Both the position numbers and the translations under genes were made by a program. DNA of 64,000 nucleotides from Chamaecrista fasciculata (taxonomy: Eukaryota; Streptophyta; Magnoliopsida; Fabales; Fabaceae), in NCBI GenBank assembly GCA_003254925.1, contig QANZ01029560.1, forward strand, positions 76,797 to 140,796. The letters are read 5' to 3'. Position 1 is the first letter of the stretch. Each line of letters opens with the position of its first letter. A model generated the notes under the pieces. The model was not told the DNA's origin. It was given only the letters and a program-made list of their open reading frames with translations, and did not search any database. Below are positions 24,102-38,700 of the stretch, one piece after another.

Positions 24102-25829
24102 AAACGGCAAAAGCCGAAGCAGATGATAAAAGGGGTGTAATGGAGGGGTTATATATGAAGTCCAAGGATGTTTTTAGGGCAAACTTGGGTGCTAAACTAC
24201 AACTTGCTTTCTAGGTTTTTCGGGCAACGGGCAGCAATATGCAATGCTGCTGAACTGCCCTAAAAATACATTAATGTGCAAGTTGGCAAGTGGGTGTGTG
24301 TGACTGTGCAGATCTTATCTTTTTCTTTTTTCTTGATCAAAGAAGATTTTATTTATAGAGTTATTTTTGAGATTTATTCTATTTATATCTATACTATATT
24401 ATATGGCTTCACCCTTTATAGTTGGTCAAAAATAATGAATTAAAAAATAAAAATAAAAAAACAAAAATCACCCACTCTCTCCCACTCACTCTCCCCACTT
24501 CTTTAAAAAAATAAATGAATTAAAAAAATACAAAAAAACAATTAAAAATTAAAAATACCACCACTCTCTCCCCATTCACTCTCCCCATATGAGGTAATTT
24601 AAAATTGGTCTTAAATATTTCATAATTTCTCAAATTGGTCCCAAACTTACTCTTTTATCAATATAAAAATTTAATATAATCTTTAACTTTAAATCAATTC
24701 AAACGTTACATGCATATTGGCTTGAGACACGGCAAGCCCTAGTAAACTATATATTATAGAAGGAAAATGCATGTAATTCGATGGTTGTCGGCCTTTTATG
24801 GATCCCACGTGGCATCTTTCAGGCACTACATGTAGAAGCCAAATTTTATATACGCTGTATCTGTCGGGTAATAACTTATTTAGGATATTCTTAATTTCCT
24901 ATGGAGAGCTCTCGATTTGTATTACACAATCCAAATTAATAAAAAAAAATCAAAATAGATATTTTTCAGATTTGATTCTATATTAATTCAAAGAAATAGA
25001 AAGTTAAAAAAAATTTACAATATATGTATATTTGTCAATAAAGGATAGATGCTTGAGTGTATTTTTTGTGCCCAAGACGTGAGTGTGAAGAAAGCTATTT
25101 AAGAATTTCATACAATAAATGTATATTTTTATTCTCTTTTGAACAAAAAATGTTTATTTTTATTCTGAATAAGTAGGAATTGAATATATGATTCTTGTTT
25201 TGAACTCGTCTTTTTATTTTTTTGGTACAATGAACTCGTCTTTCATTCAAGCAAAAGATGCTTTTTAGTTTTCAAGTCTATAGTAATTTTTAATTTTATC
25301 TTTAATATTTATTTATAAATTATAATCAATTTCGTAATTATTTTTATCTTTTGTTTTAATTTTATGCAATAAATTAATGATAAATTTCACATAATTTTTA
25401 ATTTGAATCATTTTTTTTATAATGATTTGAATCAATATTTTATCCCATGATATTTCTCACAATTTGGTTGATTTTCAAGAATTAAATTCAACTCAATCTG
25501 CAAGCGTCTCAAAATTAATGTCTTAATAACTAAATTTACATCCCGCAATGTCAAGGTCATCGGGTGCATGAAATGTCTTTACTCTTTAGATTACTAATTA
25601 AATTTACATGTTATTTTTATAAATCTTTTTAAAAAAAACACATCATGATTTTTCTGAGTCACTAATAACAACAAAAAAAGTATATAATTTCTTTGTACGA
25701 TCAAATTATAAATAAAAAGAGAATAATTGAATATCTATAACAAAAATATAAAATTTTTTATATAACCTTTTTCTTTCTCAAATTGAATCTACAGTTGTCA
25801 TAATTTTCCAAATAAACTGTATTTACAGA

Positions 25830-28800
25830 CTAGGCATAGTACAAAACCAAGCTATCTTTGGCAGCACAAGCAACTACATTGGAAGTTGGATGCCAAGCTA
25901 AGTGTAACAGTTTGGAGCTTAAGTTACAAGATGAGTCATCATTGTCATGAGCTGCAAAAACACAATAAGAGCCCTAAACTTCAGATATAGGAAAAAGGAA
26001 AGGATCCATAAGTATATATTTTTAAAAAAAAATCCAACCATGCTGGTAAAAGCCACGTGTTAGGTTGCTTAGTGACGATCTTCTAGTCTTTGGAGCAGCT
26101 TGGGGAAGAGGCTTCTTACTACTTGAGTAGAAAAAAAAAAAAATTTGATGGATAGTTAGATGGGATTCAAAGCAATACATGCAAATTACTTAGACATTGT
26201 CCAAGTGATTGAGAAATGAGATCAACACACAAGAAACCTTCCCTCTTCTTTTACATTTTCTATAAGAAAACAATGGCTGAACTCTGAAGCTTTCCAAAAT
26301 TTAAAGATGTAATCAATATAAGAATAGCAGTACCATTGGAGTCTTACTAATTGAAGGTTAATGCTACTGAAAAGCCAATAAATATGACAAAACTCTGGAT
26401 GTAATACACATGTGTGTGCTTGTGTGTGTTGTTCTGTTTTGCAGGGAGGAGAGCTGGGAGGAGGGGTGTCAAAGTTGTTAGCAGTTTTAGAAGTTAACCT
26501 GTCAAAAATTTCCATAATGTCTAGTTTGATCCCTTCCTCATTTCCAGACCCACAGGAGAATGTCCTCAAGATATTACTGAAACAAAATAGGCATTTATTT
26601 AGTCATCATAGTTTACTGATGCTAATTGAGAAGGTTAGGATAAACACACAACTAATTCACAAGGGCAAACCTATAAGATCCTGTAGCAAAATGAAGTCCA
26701 TCTCCACTAGAGCAGCACTCAAATTTATCAAATATGTGATCCTCGTTGTATAACTCAAGTAGCTTCATAAAACAAGGGTTGCTGTCAAGTGGCAACCATA
26801 GGAAAACTCACGTGTGCAAGTTGCAATATGTGAAATATGCTATTAATGAAATATTCTCAGAACTTGAATAAATATTTAAGCTTCAGAATAGAGTCACTAA
26901 AAGGAGCCACTTACCTTAGGACGCAGGTGCTCGTGAATTTTGTATACAGAAATTGGAGAAGAATTCATACGCATGTCCCAGAGCTAACAAAGGACACAAC
27001 ATAAAGAATGACCTTGTTAAAGAGGAATCACCGAATCAAGAGCCAAACTACCCCATCCCAATCTCTGAATTCAAGATAAGTTCTAAAATAATATTAAGGA
27101 AGGGAAATTTTGCAGCACTATATATATCACTAAGAAGACCTTCATATTCATGTAATCACGACTTATAAGATGCTGCCCATCGTTCAAAAACTTTATGTCA
27201 GAGATGGATGCAAGTAACCCTTCACAAAATGATTTCATCCCATTGGGTGCTCCATCTTGAAATCTGTATAACCAAGCTGAATGAGAAGTATCAGAGTAAA
27301 GCCATGCCTGATTAAAGAAAATAAATCAATTCTACAGTCAGAGGGAAGTGGGCTGCAACCTACATTCTAGCACTGTGATCGCATATAGCTGCTTGTCTCA
27401 AGTCAGATAGACGAATAAATCCTCGTGAACTGCTATATGCTAGTAAGTTACAATGTGCTGGATGGAACTCAGCTGATGTTATGACCTCTAAATGAAAAAT
27501 TGACAAATCAATCAAATGCAAAAAGAGAGTTGGAAGGAATACAAGATTTGGAAGATAGATTGTTCTTACGGTACATGATTGTATTCTGTTGGAATATTCA
27601 GATGAAATAAGGATACACTGAACCGTGAAAATAAATGTGAATAAACGTTAACTGCAATATGCAAGGAATAGTGGACGAACAAAGTTACCAATAAGATCCT
27701 CCATGGTTGGTGGCTTCATGTCAATGATATTGAAACACTGATCACTGACCTCAAAGTTCCACAAATTGATTCTAAGGTCATCAGCTGAGATAAATGTCTC
27801 ACCGTCACTGTGCAGGGATCAAGATACCAGGTTATCTTGTTCTTAAATTTAAAATGGTCAGGAAAAGGAAGGAATGCTTCTGTATTCTCCTAAGGTCAGG
27901 AAAAAAGAATATCAGAAGTAGATAAGAAAAGACAAGAAAATCGTACCTATTATTTGAGATGGAGTTAATATTGAAAATGTGAGCATGAGCATACACCTTT
28001 TGGCATTTTCTATAAAGAGTGTTTTCTATACCTGCAATCTGATTTCAAAGCATATTGGCATAGAATCTTGCATTCTAAGAAATATTGCTTGTGAGAAACA
28101 GTGACAAACAGAGGAAATGCTTTTTTTTTTTTTGCACGAGAACCAACCTTGGCATTAATGTCTAGAGATAGTGACATATTCTGAGTTAACTTCTCTATCG
28201 GATGACAGCCATTAACAGAAGACAGGGTTTCTTGCCCACTCATGAAACTCCTCTCGGCCAAAAGAACATTTTCTGAGCGTACAAATGGAAGAGGAACCAC
28301 TTCTTTAACTTTTTTCGTTTTATGTTCCTTAATCTACTCCCAAGGAACCAAAGAAGAAGAAAAGAAAGAAACGTTAAAAAAATAAAATAAAATTCAACGA
28401 TGCTGCAGTAACTGTAAAAGAGATCAATTATACAATTATACTTGTGGTGCCAGCTGGGTTTGCCTTTTTCTTGCAAAAGCCGAAAAGTTTAGAAGTTTTT
28501 ATTCGGCAAAAAATGCAAATTTAAGAGAAAACTAAAAACATCTTTTCTAGGAGCATTTGTCATAAGCTAAATTTAGAACTATTCCAAACATATATTTTTT
28601 TTTCAAAGAAATGTGTATGAAAAATTCGCCCAAAAGAAACACCCAAACAGGTCATCTGTTTAATCTTTCATCAGTTGCAAATAGCAAAAAGCTATCTCTT
28701 AAGGAAAGGGGTAAAAAGAAAAAGAAAGAAAAAAAAGTTCATGATTAATCGGATCGGATAAACCATACCTTCCACAATTTAATGGTCTTATCATTTGCTG

Positions 28801-29629
28801 TAAGAATAAACATCAACCCATTCTGTGTATTACACAACCTTACTTTCTTAATCCTCTGTTCAATTAGCAGATTCTTCAAGTAATCAGACTACATCAACGA
28901 ATATAGCAAAACCATGGAAGTCAGTCGTCAAGCATACAGAAAGCCAAGGACTGCATACAAAATACATCATAGAAAGACCTATTGTAATATAATGAGTCCC
29001 AAAATATTACAGAAATTATTTTAAAAAGATGAACATACTTCAGGCCCATGACTCTGGAATTCTGATTTATACCGAAAATTGGGATGCCATGCAGGAGCGG
29101 AATCCAGCTGCTCCAAGACTTTTCGAGAATGTTGTTCATTTAAAGTCTAAGAAGACAACAATATATGATGCGAAAAAACAAACACACACATTGTGAACTG
29201 AATTGCAAATAAGTTATAGTAAATTCAAATTGGAAAAGAAAGAAAGATGACACAAACATTCTCTTTATGATCGCTTTCAAATAACACAACACGTCCACAT
29301 CGATCTCCAACGGCAAGATAATCACCGCGCTTCTCGAACGCAATTGACGTAATGATATCGTCTAAAGATTTTCGCGGCAAAAAACCAGGGTTAGGTATAG
29401 GAGAGGAAATTAAAAGAAATAGGGCAAATTTTTCACGAAGCTCGAAAGATTCAAATCCGAAAGGGGAAAAGAGAAACAAAATTACAAAATCGATTAAAGA
29501 ACATTGGAATTGAACAAGATTGCGTAATGAGTGAGAAAGAGACTGACAGTCTTGAAGATTCTCGGGGGGACGTCGTTTGCCGAAAGCCTGAGAGAAAGAC
29601 CACTGTAGAGGAGCAGGGGACTCAGGCAT
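25830..29629 (-). CDS. PP2A B55-type regulatory subunit B
   Basis: Fourteen exons join in frame to 498 aa: 29629-29548, 29361-29258, 29146-29039, 28888-28769, 28333-28144, 28031-27947, 27807-27689, 27487-27364, 27263-27140, 26983-26915, 26762-26671, 26576-26499, 26118-26039 and 25951-25830. The product is the B55 WD40-propeller subunit that brings substrates to protein phosphatase 2A. Diagnostic segments in order: [109 protein letters not shown], and the end [17 protein letters not shown]...YYA. The length equals the family norm (about 500). The N-terminus is short, and the exon 4-5 and exon 12-14 segments diverge from the usual ATB alpha/beta sequences ([19 protein letters not shown] where FDYLKSLEIEEKINKIRWC is usual), so it may be a distinct B55 paralogue. 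The groove residues in [10 protein letters not shown] are kept. Confidence 0.88.
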
Positions 29630-29926
29630 GGCTGCTATGCGTATGTATGATACTTTCGTTTAATTCATGGCAATACAGAAGAAGAAGAAGAAGCTGAGAT
29701 GAAAATAGAGAGGAAGAAGAGAAAGAGGTACGGAATATATTGAAAACGATTAACAAATGCAGAAGCAGAAATGAAGTGAGTATATATACTGATTTTGGCA
29801 TTTGGGCGTTGAAACGTGGATTCTTCAGAGTCTTATATACAGAATTATCCACTCGAATTTCCAAGGGGGAGCTCTGAGCTGTGCCTGTACTTGCTGGCAT
29901 TTTTCTTAAAATTGTAGTTTCTTTTT
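29630..29926. other. Promoter and 5' UTR of the PP2A B55 gene
   Basis: Sequence just upstream of the B55 start codon on the minus strand. It contains a CTTCTTCTTC tract at about 29680-29695 and GC-richer sequence than the repeat beyond it. The transposon at 29927 begins within 300 bp of the start codon. Confidence 0.4.
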
Positions 29927-30480
29927 AGGCCAAACTGCAAATTTGGTCCCTCCTTTCTCACAGTTTCAACTATTTGGTCCCTTCATTTTTGAAATAGACT
30001 ATTTGGTCCCTCAAAAATTGCAAATGTCAAATCGTTAGTCCCTGTAACATATCTCTATTATTGACGCTGATGACATGGCTATTAAGTGCACATGTGACAA
30101 GTTAAATGTCACATATTTAACAATTTGGAACCACTTAGGATTTGCGATTTGGGAATGCTTCAATAATTTATGCCTTATGGAAGCTTCATGTGTAATACAA
30201 ATGTTTGGGTATGACTCAATTTTAAGCCGGTTTTATTGTGTTTGTTAGCCCGGTTCGGTTGATTTAGGTGATTAGGATACCAAAGTGGCATTTAATGGTG
30301 TAATATAAGCATTTAACGTCCACATGACCACATCAACAAATAAAATTAATGGATTCTAAGTGAGGGACTAAATAGTTGGCGATTATGATAAATGAGGAAC
30401 TTACTAGTCTATTTCAATAAATAAATGACCAAATCATTGACTCAGTAAAAAATGAAGGACCAAATAGCAAGTTTTCTCTA
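29927..30480. mobile_element. Foldback MITE, CTATTTGGTCCC family, copy 1
   Basis: The left part repeats CTATTTGGTCCCT with TTTGAAATAGACTATTTGGT. The right end carries the complements (CTAGTCTATTTCAATAAATA, GGACCAAATAGCAAG). The centre contains CATGTGACAAGTTAAATGTC. The copy at 40404-40900 shares the same order of blocks throughout. Non-autonomous. Confidence 0.7.
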
Positions 30481-33400
30481 ATTTTTTTTATTGAGAGGAA
30501 ATAATTTGAAAAGATTCGAAAGGGGAAAACAATTTTTTTATTAAATTTCATATAATTTTTAATTTTCTCTAAATTTCATTTACTGTTAATTTTATTATTA
30601 AAATTTTTATATTTTATATTAATTACTGTTACTCTACATTTTAACGGGGTTAGAAAATATAATAACATTAATTAAAATATGAAATTTTAAAAATAAAATT
30701 AATAATAAATGAATTTTAAAAATAAAACTAAAAGTTATTATGAAATTTAGAATTCGAAAATTCCTTTTGTCATTAAGAAGCATCTCGTGAAAAAGAGATT
30801 TTAAAATACAAAAGCTTATTTGATCTAAAAGATTGCATAATTTATATTGCTTATTTGATACTAAAATTACATTTTTTTTTTTGTTTCAAAATGATCTTAA
30901 AGTTCAAACCATCATTTTCGTTTCATTGTTGTTTTATAAAATATGACGTTTTTTTTTTGTCGGATGTGTTATTTTTCTCTCTCTTCTCTCTCTCCCTCTT
31001 CTCTTTTCCTCTTATTTCATTGTCCAATTTGTTTACTCGGATGATTGATGGAAGTGGATTCTCTGCATTTTTATGATTTACATTTTTCATGCATTATTTT
31101 GTAGGACTCACACTTTATTTCTCTACTCTACCTCTTTCTATATCTATCTAAAATGCACAAAAAATGTAGAGAATACAATTCAGAAGATCCAAATCCCATA
31201 TTAAACGACAATAAAATAAGAAGAGAGATGAAAGAATAGAGAAAAAAAAAACTAAACATCAAAACCAAAGTTGTCATATTGAAATTTTATTTAAGATAAA
31301 AAAAGTCACAAGATTTCTACCAAAAAAAAATCATAAGATAAATGGAATTATAGGATCAGATAGAGGATTGTAAGATCCTACCATTTCTTAAGTATATATA
31401 ATTTTATTTAATTGTATATAATTGGACCTACAATTACTTAATTATTTTATTCTCTTTACTTCAAATTATAATATTGTAATATCACAAATAGTAAAATTTA
31501 ATAATTTGATTAATTTCTTCTTCTTTTTTTTTGGCCAAAACATAATGTATCAAGAAACTAGCTAGAAACACCTGTGTACAGTAATACATTAGGTGGACAA
31601 AAGTGAACAATGAATTTCGTTAGATGGGAGTGAAATGCTAAGTTTTGCTCCAACGCAGAAGAAACAAAAAAAAAATAATAACATATAAAACACAACATTT
31701 TTTTTCTTCAAAATTCACAAAAAAATGATAGGATATGTGGGATCTCACGATTTTACAAGTAAGATCTCGATCTAACTGCATTCCCATCTAATATCGATTC
31801 AACATGAAATCGAATAAGAAACTTGTTTACAAGATCGTAAGATCTTACGATTGATCTTGACGGCCTTGATCAAAACAAAAAATAAACACATCATACCTAA
31901 CATAAAATATTTGGCAGAATTAGCCCTAAAATTTAATGCTGGAACAAAACTACAAAAGTAATAGTTTGAGGACTACTTCAAAACAAAAAATAATTTTAGG
32001 ACTAAAATAAAAATCACTTTATAGTATGAGGATCAAGTTGAGTATTTGACATACAATATATGTCAATTTTTTTAATTCAATAATTTTATTATAGAATCAG
32101 TTTTTGTTAAATACTTTTAATTACGTTAATAATATTTTAAAATTATAAAAATTATAGATTATTTTAAAATGAAAAAGTATTATATTTTATTAAATATTTT
32201 AAAAATTAATATATAATTTAAAAAAAATAAGTTAATGTTGATACTTGTATAAAAAAAAATCCGTATTTTAATATTTTCTATATGTTTTTACTAAAGACAT
32301 ACAGATTCTATTAACTTATAGACACTTCAAGATATATTAAAAATATACAATAGTAAAAAGTAATAATTTTATTATAAAAGGTATCAACTTTAGAAATTTT
32401 ATATTTTTAATACAGTTCATTCAAGAAATAAAAACCCTGTTTTTAGAGGGTGACAAAAGTTCGGACACTTTTTGAGGGTTTTATTTTCTGGTTACGAGGT
32501 TTTAATATAATATATCAAAAAATATACCATATGTTAATTACATCCATGCCACAAATGGCATGATATTTATGATACAAATTGCGTGATAGAGTAATCTATA
32601 TATATAAATAGAGTTTACCAATTAGAGGACCAAATCGTGATAGAAAATTAAATAATTGATTAATAAAATATTTTAAGGATAAAAAGATATGTTCTCTTTT
32701 GTTATTTTACTTTAATTTAACTATTGACTAATACAGTTAAAACAATAGTTATTTAATATGCTATGTGTAATTTTTTTTATAATGACGGATTAAACTAGAA
32801 AACTATTGTAATCATTGCAAAATAAAAACACTTTATGAATTTGCTATGCTTTTCAACTTTGTCATTATCTTGAAGGCCAACCTAAAAACATAGTACAGTT
32901 ATATAGAGAGGCAATAATAATAGACTAATGCTCCACCCGACAAAATATCTATGTAAACAAATAACTCTCCAATGGTTTTGCTCACTACTTGTTGCATTCT
33001 TATTCTCCATTGATTAACCTACATAAAAAATATAGAGGAATTTCAACCAATAAATAATAGAGTATTTGAGACAGAATAATAGAGTAAGTTTGAGATGATT
33101 AAGAGTGGGAAACAACAGTAGAAGCTAGAAGAAGAAGAAGAAGAAATACCAAAGTGTTGGAAAACATAGGCTAAAGATGACGATAATTTGGAAGCTCTGT
33201 AGCAATGGTGACACAGTGAAGAAATGAGAACAAGACGAGGAGTGGTAGAATAAAATGTTGTTGCAATATCAAGAGGTGAGAGTGAGCATTGGTTGTTATG
33301 CCCTCAACTCTTCATCACTACGCACAACACGCGTAGTGTACCACTTTGCTTTGTTGTTAGTGGCTGAACATAGGTTTTCGTTACATCCACCTTGGCTTAA

Positions 33401-35765
33401 TTACAATACATGTCTGATGAAATAATAAAATGGAGATTAAATATTTTTTTCTCGAAATACAAGCATAAAGCAAAATACATAACATTTACTTAAATTGATC
33501 ATAAGTTTAATAATCATCTTGGTCTCTAACAAATTATGTAGTTTTAATTTGAAAATTGAAAGGGCTAAAGCCCAATTTTAAAATCTAGCAATTCTGAGTT
33601 TTTCCTTCGGCCCTTAGCTTGTTTGGGCCTCTTGTGTGTTATGGTTGGTCTGATGGATACATGGCTCGTGTTTCACTTTAATAATAGCAAGTGTTTTCTG
33701 GAAAAAATGAAAAAAGAAAAAAACATACATTTAATTTGACCCACAAAGAAGAGAACATGAAAATAAAATTGAACCAAAGTGCAGAGGAAAAAAAACAATA
33801 AATTGAGAAGCTGAAGCATAAATGTTCTAAGAATCAGATTGTACAAGATAGCTCAACCCGTTCAAGGTCAACTGTTAACAAGACTAAAAATATGTGTTGG
33901 TTTGACCTTAAAAACTATTTTGATAGTTGAATCGGGTTAGACAAAAAATATCTGAACAGAATTGTTTGGATCAAAATTGAATTGGTGAATTGTTAAAGAA
34001 TCATCTGATTTAATTAAAATATTAAAATTTAATTTTAATCCCTTATTTTGAGAAGTAGAGGGAAGAGAAGATGAAGAAATTGAGATGGGAGATTGAGGAG
34101 CTAAGAGCTTATGAAAGTGAGATGAAAAAGAGGATGGGTGCAATAGAAAATCTGTATTTAAAACTTTGTATATACTATAGTTATCAGTTTATCACTTATT
34201 AGTTTCCTTTTGCTTGTGTATCTTAACTCTCCAATCTGTCTTACAAATACCAACATTTTACGAAATTTTGATTTGATTACCAAAACTTTCAAACGAATTT
34301 GATTATATCATTTTCTTTTACATGATTTTCAGGACACTTATAGATTTTAAATTATCTACATATATATGCATTGTTTAGTTCCTTTTAAAATGCCTTTTTT
34401 TTTAATAAATAAGAAAAATATGTTAGATAAAAGCCAAATAACTCTTACCATGATTAAGAAATTTTAAAATTGAAGAAGAAACATAAAAAGTAAATCTTGC
34501 TCATTTTAAAATGCCTTTCGTTTAGCAATGGATTGTAGTTTGCGAAATATTTATTTTTGTTTTTTTTTTCTCTCATGAAAAGCAATTTACAGCTTTGAAT
34601 GGCGGAACCATTGAGAACGAGATTGCTAATACACGAATTGAATGAATGTTTCTCCCAGAATCATTTTCCTCCTACATTCTTCATGATTTTATCCATAACG
34701 ATTTGTTCTTGTTTCTATGCACATACTTCAAAGTTCAAATTCGTAGAAAGTAAATGGACTGTACTAGGTATTTTTAAAATTTGCAAACCGGAAAACTGAC
34801 ATCGAAAACCATGGTTTGCAATTGCATGATCGTTTCACTTGAGAATTTGTATATTCCATATTTTTCTATAGTTTTTCATAAATAATCTATTTATTCCGTG
34901 CATGTAAAAATATTTATTTGAATGAGTTAAAACAGTCATATGATTATTTTACAATATTCCTATGAATATTACAATTTTGTGTTTAGTTCAATTTTGATAA
35001 TCTTGAGAATATTTAATATTTTTTCAAATATGTCATTGATTTTTTATTCTCAAATAATAACTTATCAAATGTAAAAATTCTCCAAAACAATTAATAAGAA
35101 TACTTTGAAAAAATGGTATTCCTTAATCTTTTAATCCGCGTACCAAACGCATGATTAGTCTATGCCAAAGCTCGTAANGAGAATATTTAATATTTTTCTA
35201 AATATGTCATTGATTTTTTATTCTCAAATAATAACTTATCAAATGTAAAAATTCTCCAAAACAATTAATAAGAATACTTTGAAAAAATTGTATTCCTAAG
35301 ACTAATCTTTTAATCCGCGTACCAAACGCATGATTAGTCTATGCCAAAGCTCGTAATCCCGGAACGATTTTTCCAATCCGTGTAGCAAATGCCCCCTTAC
35401 TTCTTTATTATTAATTAGCGATGTTCACAAGTTTTTCAATTAACTTATTAGAAGTTTTGAAAAATATTAAAAAAGAGTAAAGAGATAGCTAAAAAATCAA
35501 GCTCATAAAAGCCTGAAGCTTATATTGTGAGGTCATATAATTTTTAATCTTTTGAACTATGCACATCCGTGGATACAAGTGGATTCCTGACCTGAAGAAA
35601 TTAAAATTAGCCTAAGCTTATCAATATCTCTATTTATATCAAATGACTCGAGGTTCATCTACCTTGGCTCTGAACCTTCTTCATTTCCAATATATTTTGG
35701 AAAGAGAAAAATCCAAGGTGTGAACCCAAAATAGATAGACCCTAATATCTGCCTTTTTTCCCTTT
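30481..35765. other. 5-kb gene-free AT-rich region
   Basis: Very AT-rich, with no exon, RNA gene or named repeat that I can support. It includes fragments of MITE-like text near 31915-32040 and the duplicated block around the N at 35178. ORFs of 60-73 codons lack any family signature or splice partners. Confidence 0.45.
35005..35356. repeat. Duplicated block around a contig joint (N at 35178)
   Basis: About 173 bp (35005-35177) is repeated directly at 35179-35356 with a few substitutions and a small insertion (AAGACTA). A single N separates the copies. Both run to the phrase GCATGATTAGTCTATGCCAA and CTCGTAA. This is most simply two overlapping contig ends or two alleles placed side by side. 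Confidence 0.75.
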
Positions 35766-38700
35766 TTATCTCTCCTTATATTCTTTTCTCTGATCACTTT
35801 CTTTATAAAATGAAAAGGATTCGTTTCTCCTTTGATCAGAAGTTATAATTGTAGTACCAGCAAACAAGTTTTGTGTTGAATTCTCATCTGAGGTTGAGGA
35901 CCTCGGGCTTTTGGAAGAGGAGTTATCGGCGGCTACACCGGCAAGCACATTTGGGGACAAAAAGCTCATAGTGGAAGTTTTGGTGCGATCATCCGGACTC
36001 ATCACACTAGAATTCAGAAATGGTTGGTGCTTTGGGGAGGGAATATCATAGCCTTGGCTGGTTAGCATTTGAAGCACTTCAGCCATCGATGGTCTTTGTG
36101 AATAAGAAGATTGTACACAAAGAAGCCCAACTCGAAGTGCCTTTGATGCTTCTTCTTCACTGAAGTTTCCATTCAGAGAGGGATCAAGAGATGCTGTAAT
36201 GTTGCTTGCCTTGTAATTCTTCCAAACCTGATCATGGGAGAGTCATCGCATTCATCGATCTTAATAGGTAGCCCCAGAGAGGAAATAGTATACAATGATA
36301 GTACAGAGTTTGAAGTAGGAGTAAAGTAACATAAATCTTACACGGTGGAGAACTGAAGATGATCCCTCTGTAAAAATGCTGTTCTTCCGACCACAGACAA
36401 TTTCAATGATAAGCACACCTAGTCCATAGACATCAGCCTTCTCTGTCAGTTGTCCCCGCGTGAGATACTCAGGAGCTATGTATCCCCTGTAATATATATA
36501 CAAACTTCAAGATTCTTCAAATAAACTCAGTGATATTGACTTGACTTATCAAATTCTACCTAAATTTATTCTCTGAGGACATGTGGAAACTTAATAGGGG
36601 CTCGTGTACACCCCAAGGTCCAACCCATTGAAATCCAGGCTGGGCTTGGGCACATTGGGTCACAAGGTCGGGCTGAGTCTCATACTATTTCTTTTTAAAA
36701 AATAGTTTTTTAGTTTTTATTCTATTTTTATATGTTTCTAAATTTTTAACCTATATATATTAATATAAATAGGACGAATTTTTCACTAATAGTTTGTTAA
36801 ATTTAACATAATATTCATATGCAAACAATTAAATCTTTTTTTTTCAAAAAAAAAAGAAAAAAGAAAAGAAAATGGGTGTACCCTAGCCAGACCAGACAAA
36901 ACATCTCCAAACCCAGGACTCAGCCTAACCCAACACTAGAGACTCGGCCCGATGGCCAAAAAGTGGCCTACCGGCCAGGTTGTTGTACAACCCCAAAACT
37001 TTTAACTTCAATTTTAGTTGCTTGCTTTTTATCAAACAAACATGAGACAAATTAGACATGGATCCTTTATAGTGCACTATAGGTGAAGGGCTGAGAGAAA
37101 AAAAAAAAAAAAACATTTAAAGAGAGAAAGTGTCGCACTGTCACTTTCTCTCTCAGCACTTCACCTATAGTGCATTACAGGAGATCTAAATTCGAGTCAA
37201 ATTAGATGGAGAGACTCTACTATTGGACTTACAGTGTCCCAACAATTCCAGTGCTAATATGAGATTTATCTGCAGAGATAAAGCAAGCAAGACCAAAATC
37301 ACCAATCTTTGGAACGAGATTGTCATCAAGCAGAATGTTGCTAGCTTTTATATCTCGGTGAATAATTATTGTTCCACAACCTCCATGGAGATATGCCAGG
37401 CCTTCAGCTATTCCATAAATGATTTGAATTCGTTGCTGCCATGTTAGAGGATCCATTGAGCCCTTACGCTTACCTGCACATGAATACACTATCTTTTCTA
37501 AATTCTGAAGAAAAAATAAAAATTGAAACTAGGATGTGCATGCTTTTTCCCTCTAGAAAGTTAAGTGGCATTCCATCAGCCCATATGTATATAAGTATTA
37601 TAGCTCAAATCCAATAGAAGGATATTTTGCTATCAGGAACTAATAGAAAAAGAAAGGTTAAATGACATGGCCACTTGAAGTCATTTTCCAGCAAACTTTA
37701 ACATATGGAATGAGTTGTACAATAGTGCCAACAAGGTTTAGCTTAATTGCTAGTGATCCTTTGTTGATAAGCATTTATAACAAGAATTGCATGATACAAG
37801 GAATTTCATAATGCCAAAAAGTCAAGTAGAGCATGTGAGCTAAAATACTGACCGAAAAGTACTTGATCAAGACTTCCGTTGGGCAAATATTCATAAACCA
37901 GCAGGCTCTCAGGGCCTTCAATGCTGCACCCCATAAGTTTCACCAGATTCTTGTGTTCAATCCCACTTATCAAATTGACCTCATTGAAAAACCCATCTGC
38001 CCATTGTCTTGTATTAAAAAACAATCTTTTAACAGCGATAGTCTTGCCTGAAGGAAGGGTTCCTTTAAATACGGAACCAGCTCCACCTTGGCCTAATTTC
38101 TTGGAGGGAGAAAAAAAATCTGTGGCCTTCTCAAGGAGCTCGTATCTAAAATTCAAACCATTTTTGGAGGAAAAATTAGGCGTGCTACCATTGTTGCCTT
38201 CTGAAGAAGGTAAGAATAGAACACATTAGAGCAGCAAAATATAATGTAGGGTGGATGATTGCATATCATTTTAGATGAAGCATTACTGTTTTTTTGGTGT
38301 CCAGATCCCTGCCAGCTTAGAAGTGCACCAAGGGAAATAAGGAAGATTAATCCAATTGCTGACAAGACAGCAGCTATTATCAACCCAATTTTCGATGAAG
38401 CTAGACAAAACATAACATTGAAACAAAATAAATTTTCGATGCTGAAGTAAAGCAACACTAAAGCTTTGTTTGAAATATGCGAGAAGGAGGATTGAAGGCA
38501 TGGTATGCAGAGACCTATAAAGAGAAGATAAACCAAAGAAGGTGAAAATATCATTTTAGTCTTCAAACTATAGGGTGACAAGTATACTTTGGTCCTCAAA
38601 TTCTTTTTTTGTTTGGTTTTGATCTTCACTTTCTCATTTGTACCATCGGACATCCAAAACATGATTCTGTTGAGTTTTTGTAATTGTCATGACCTCTGAG

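Larger units (their letters stand above)
20706..25829. other. 5-kb gene-free region with MITEs
   Basis: No coding exon can be supported here. It holds the two MITEs listed separately, a short (AT)n at about 23381-23400, a (GA)n microsatellite, and long AT-rich stretches. A segment at about 24420-24570 is a diverged copy of one near 13610-13720. The region between 24600 and 25800 shows nothing I recognise. Confidence 0.45.

Noticed and set aside
24014-24214. Arg-Glu repeat protein
   Set aside because: Produced by translation of the (GA)n microsatellite.
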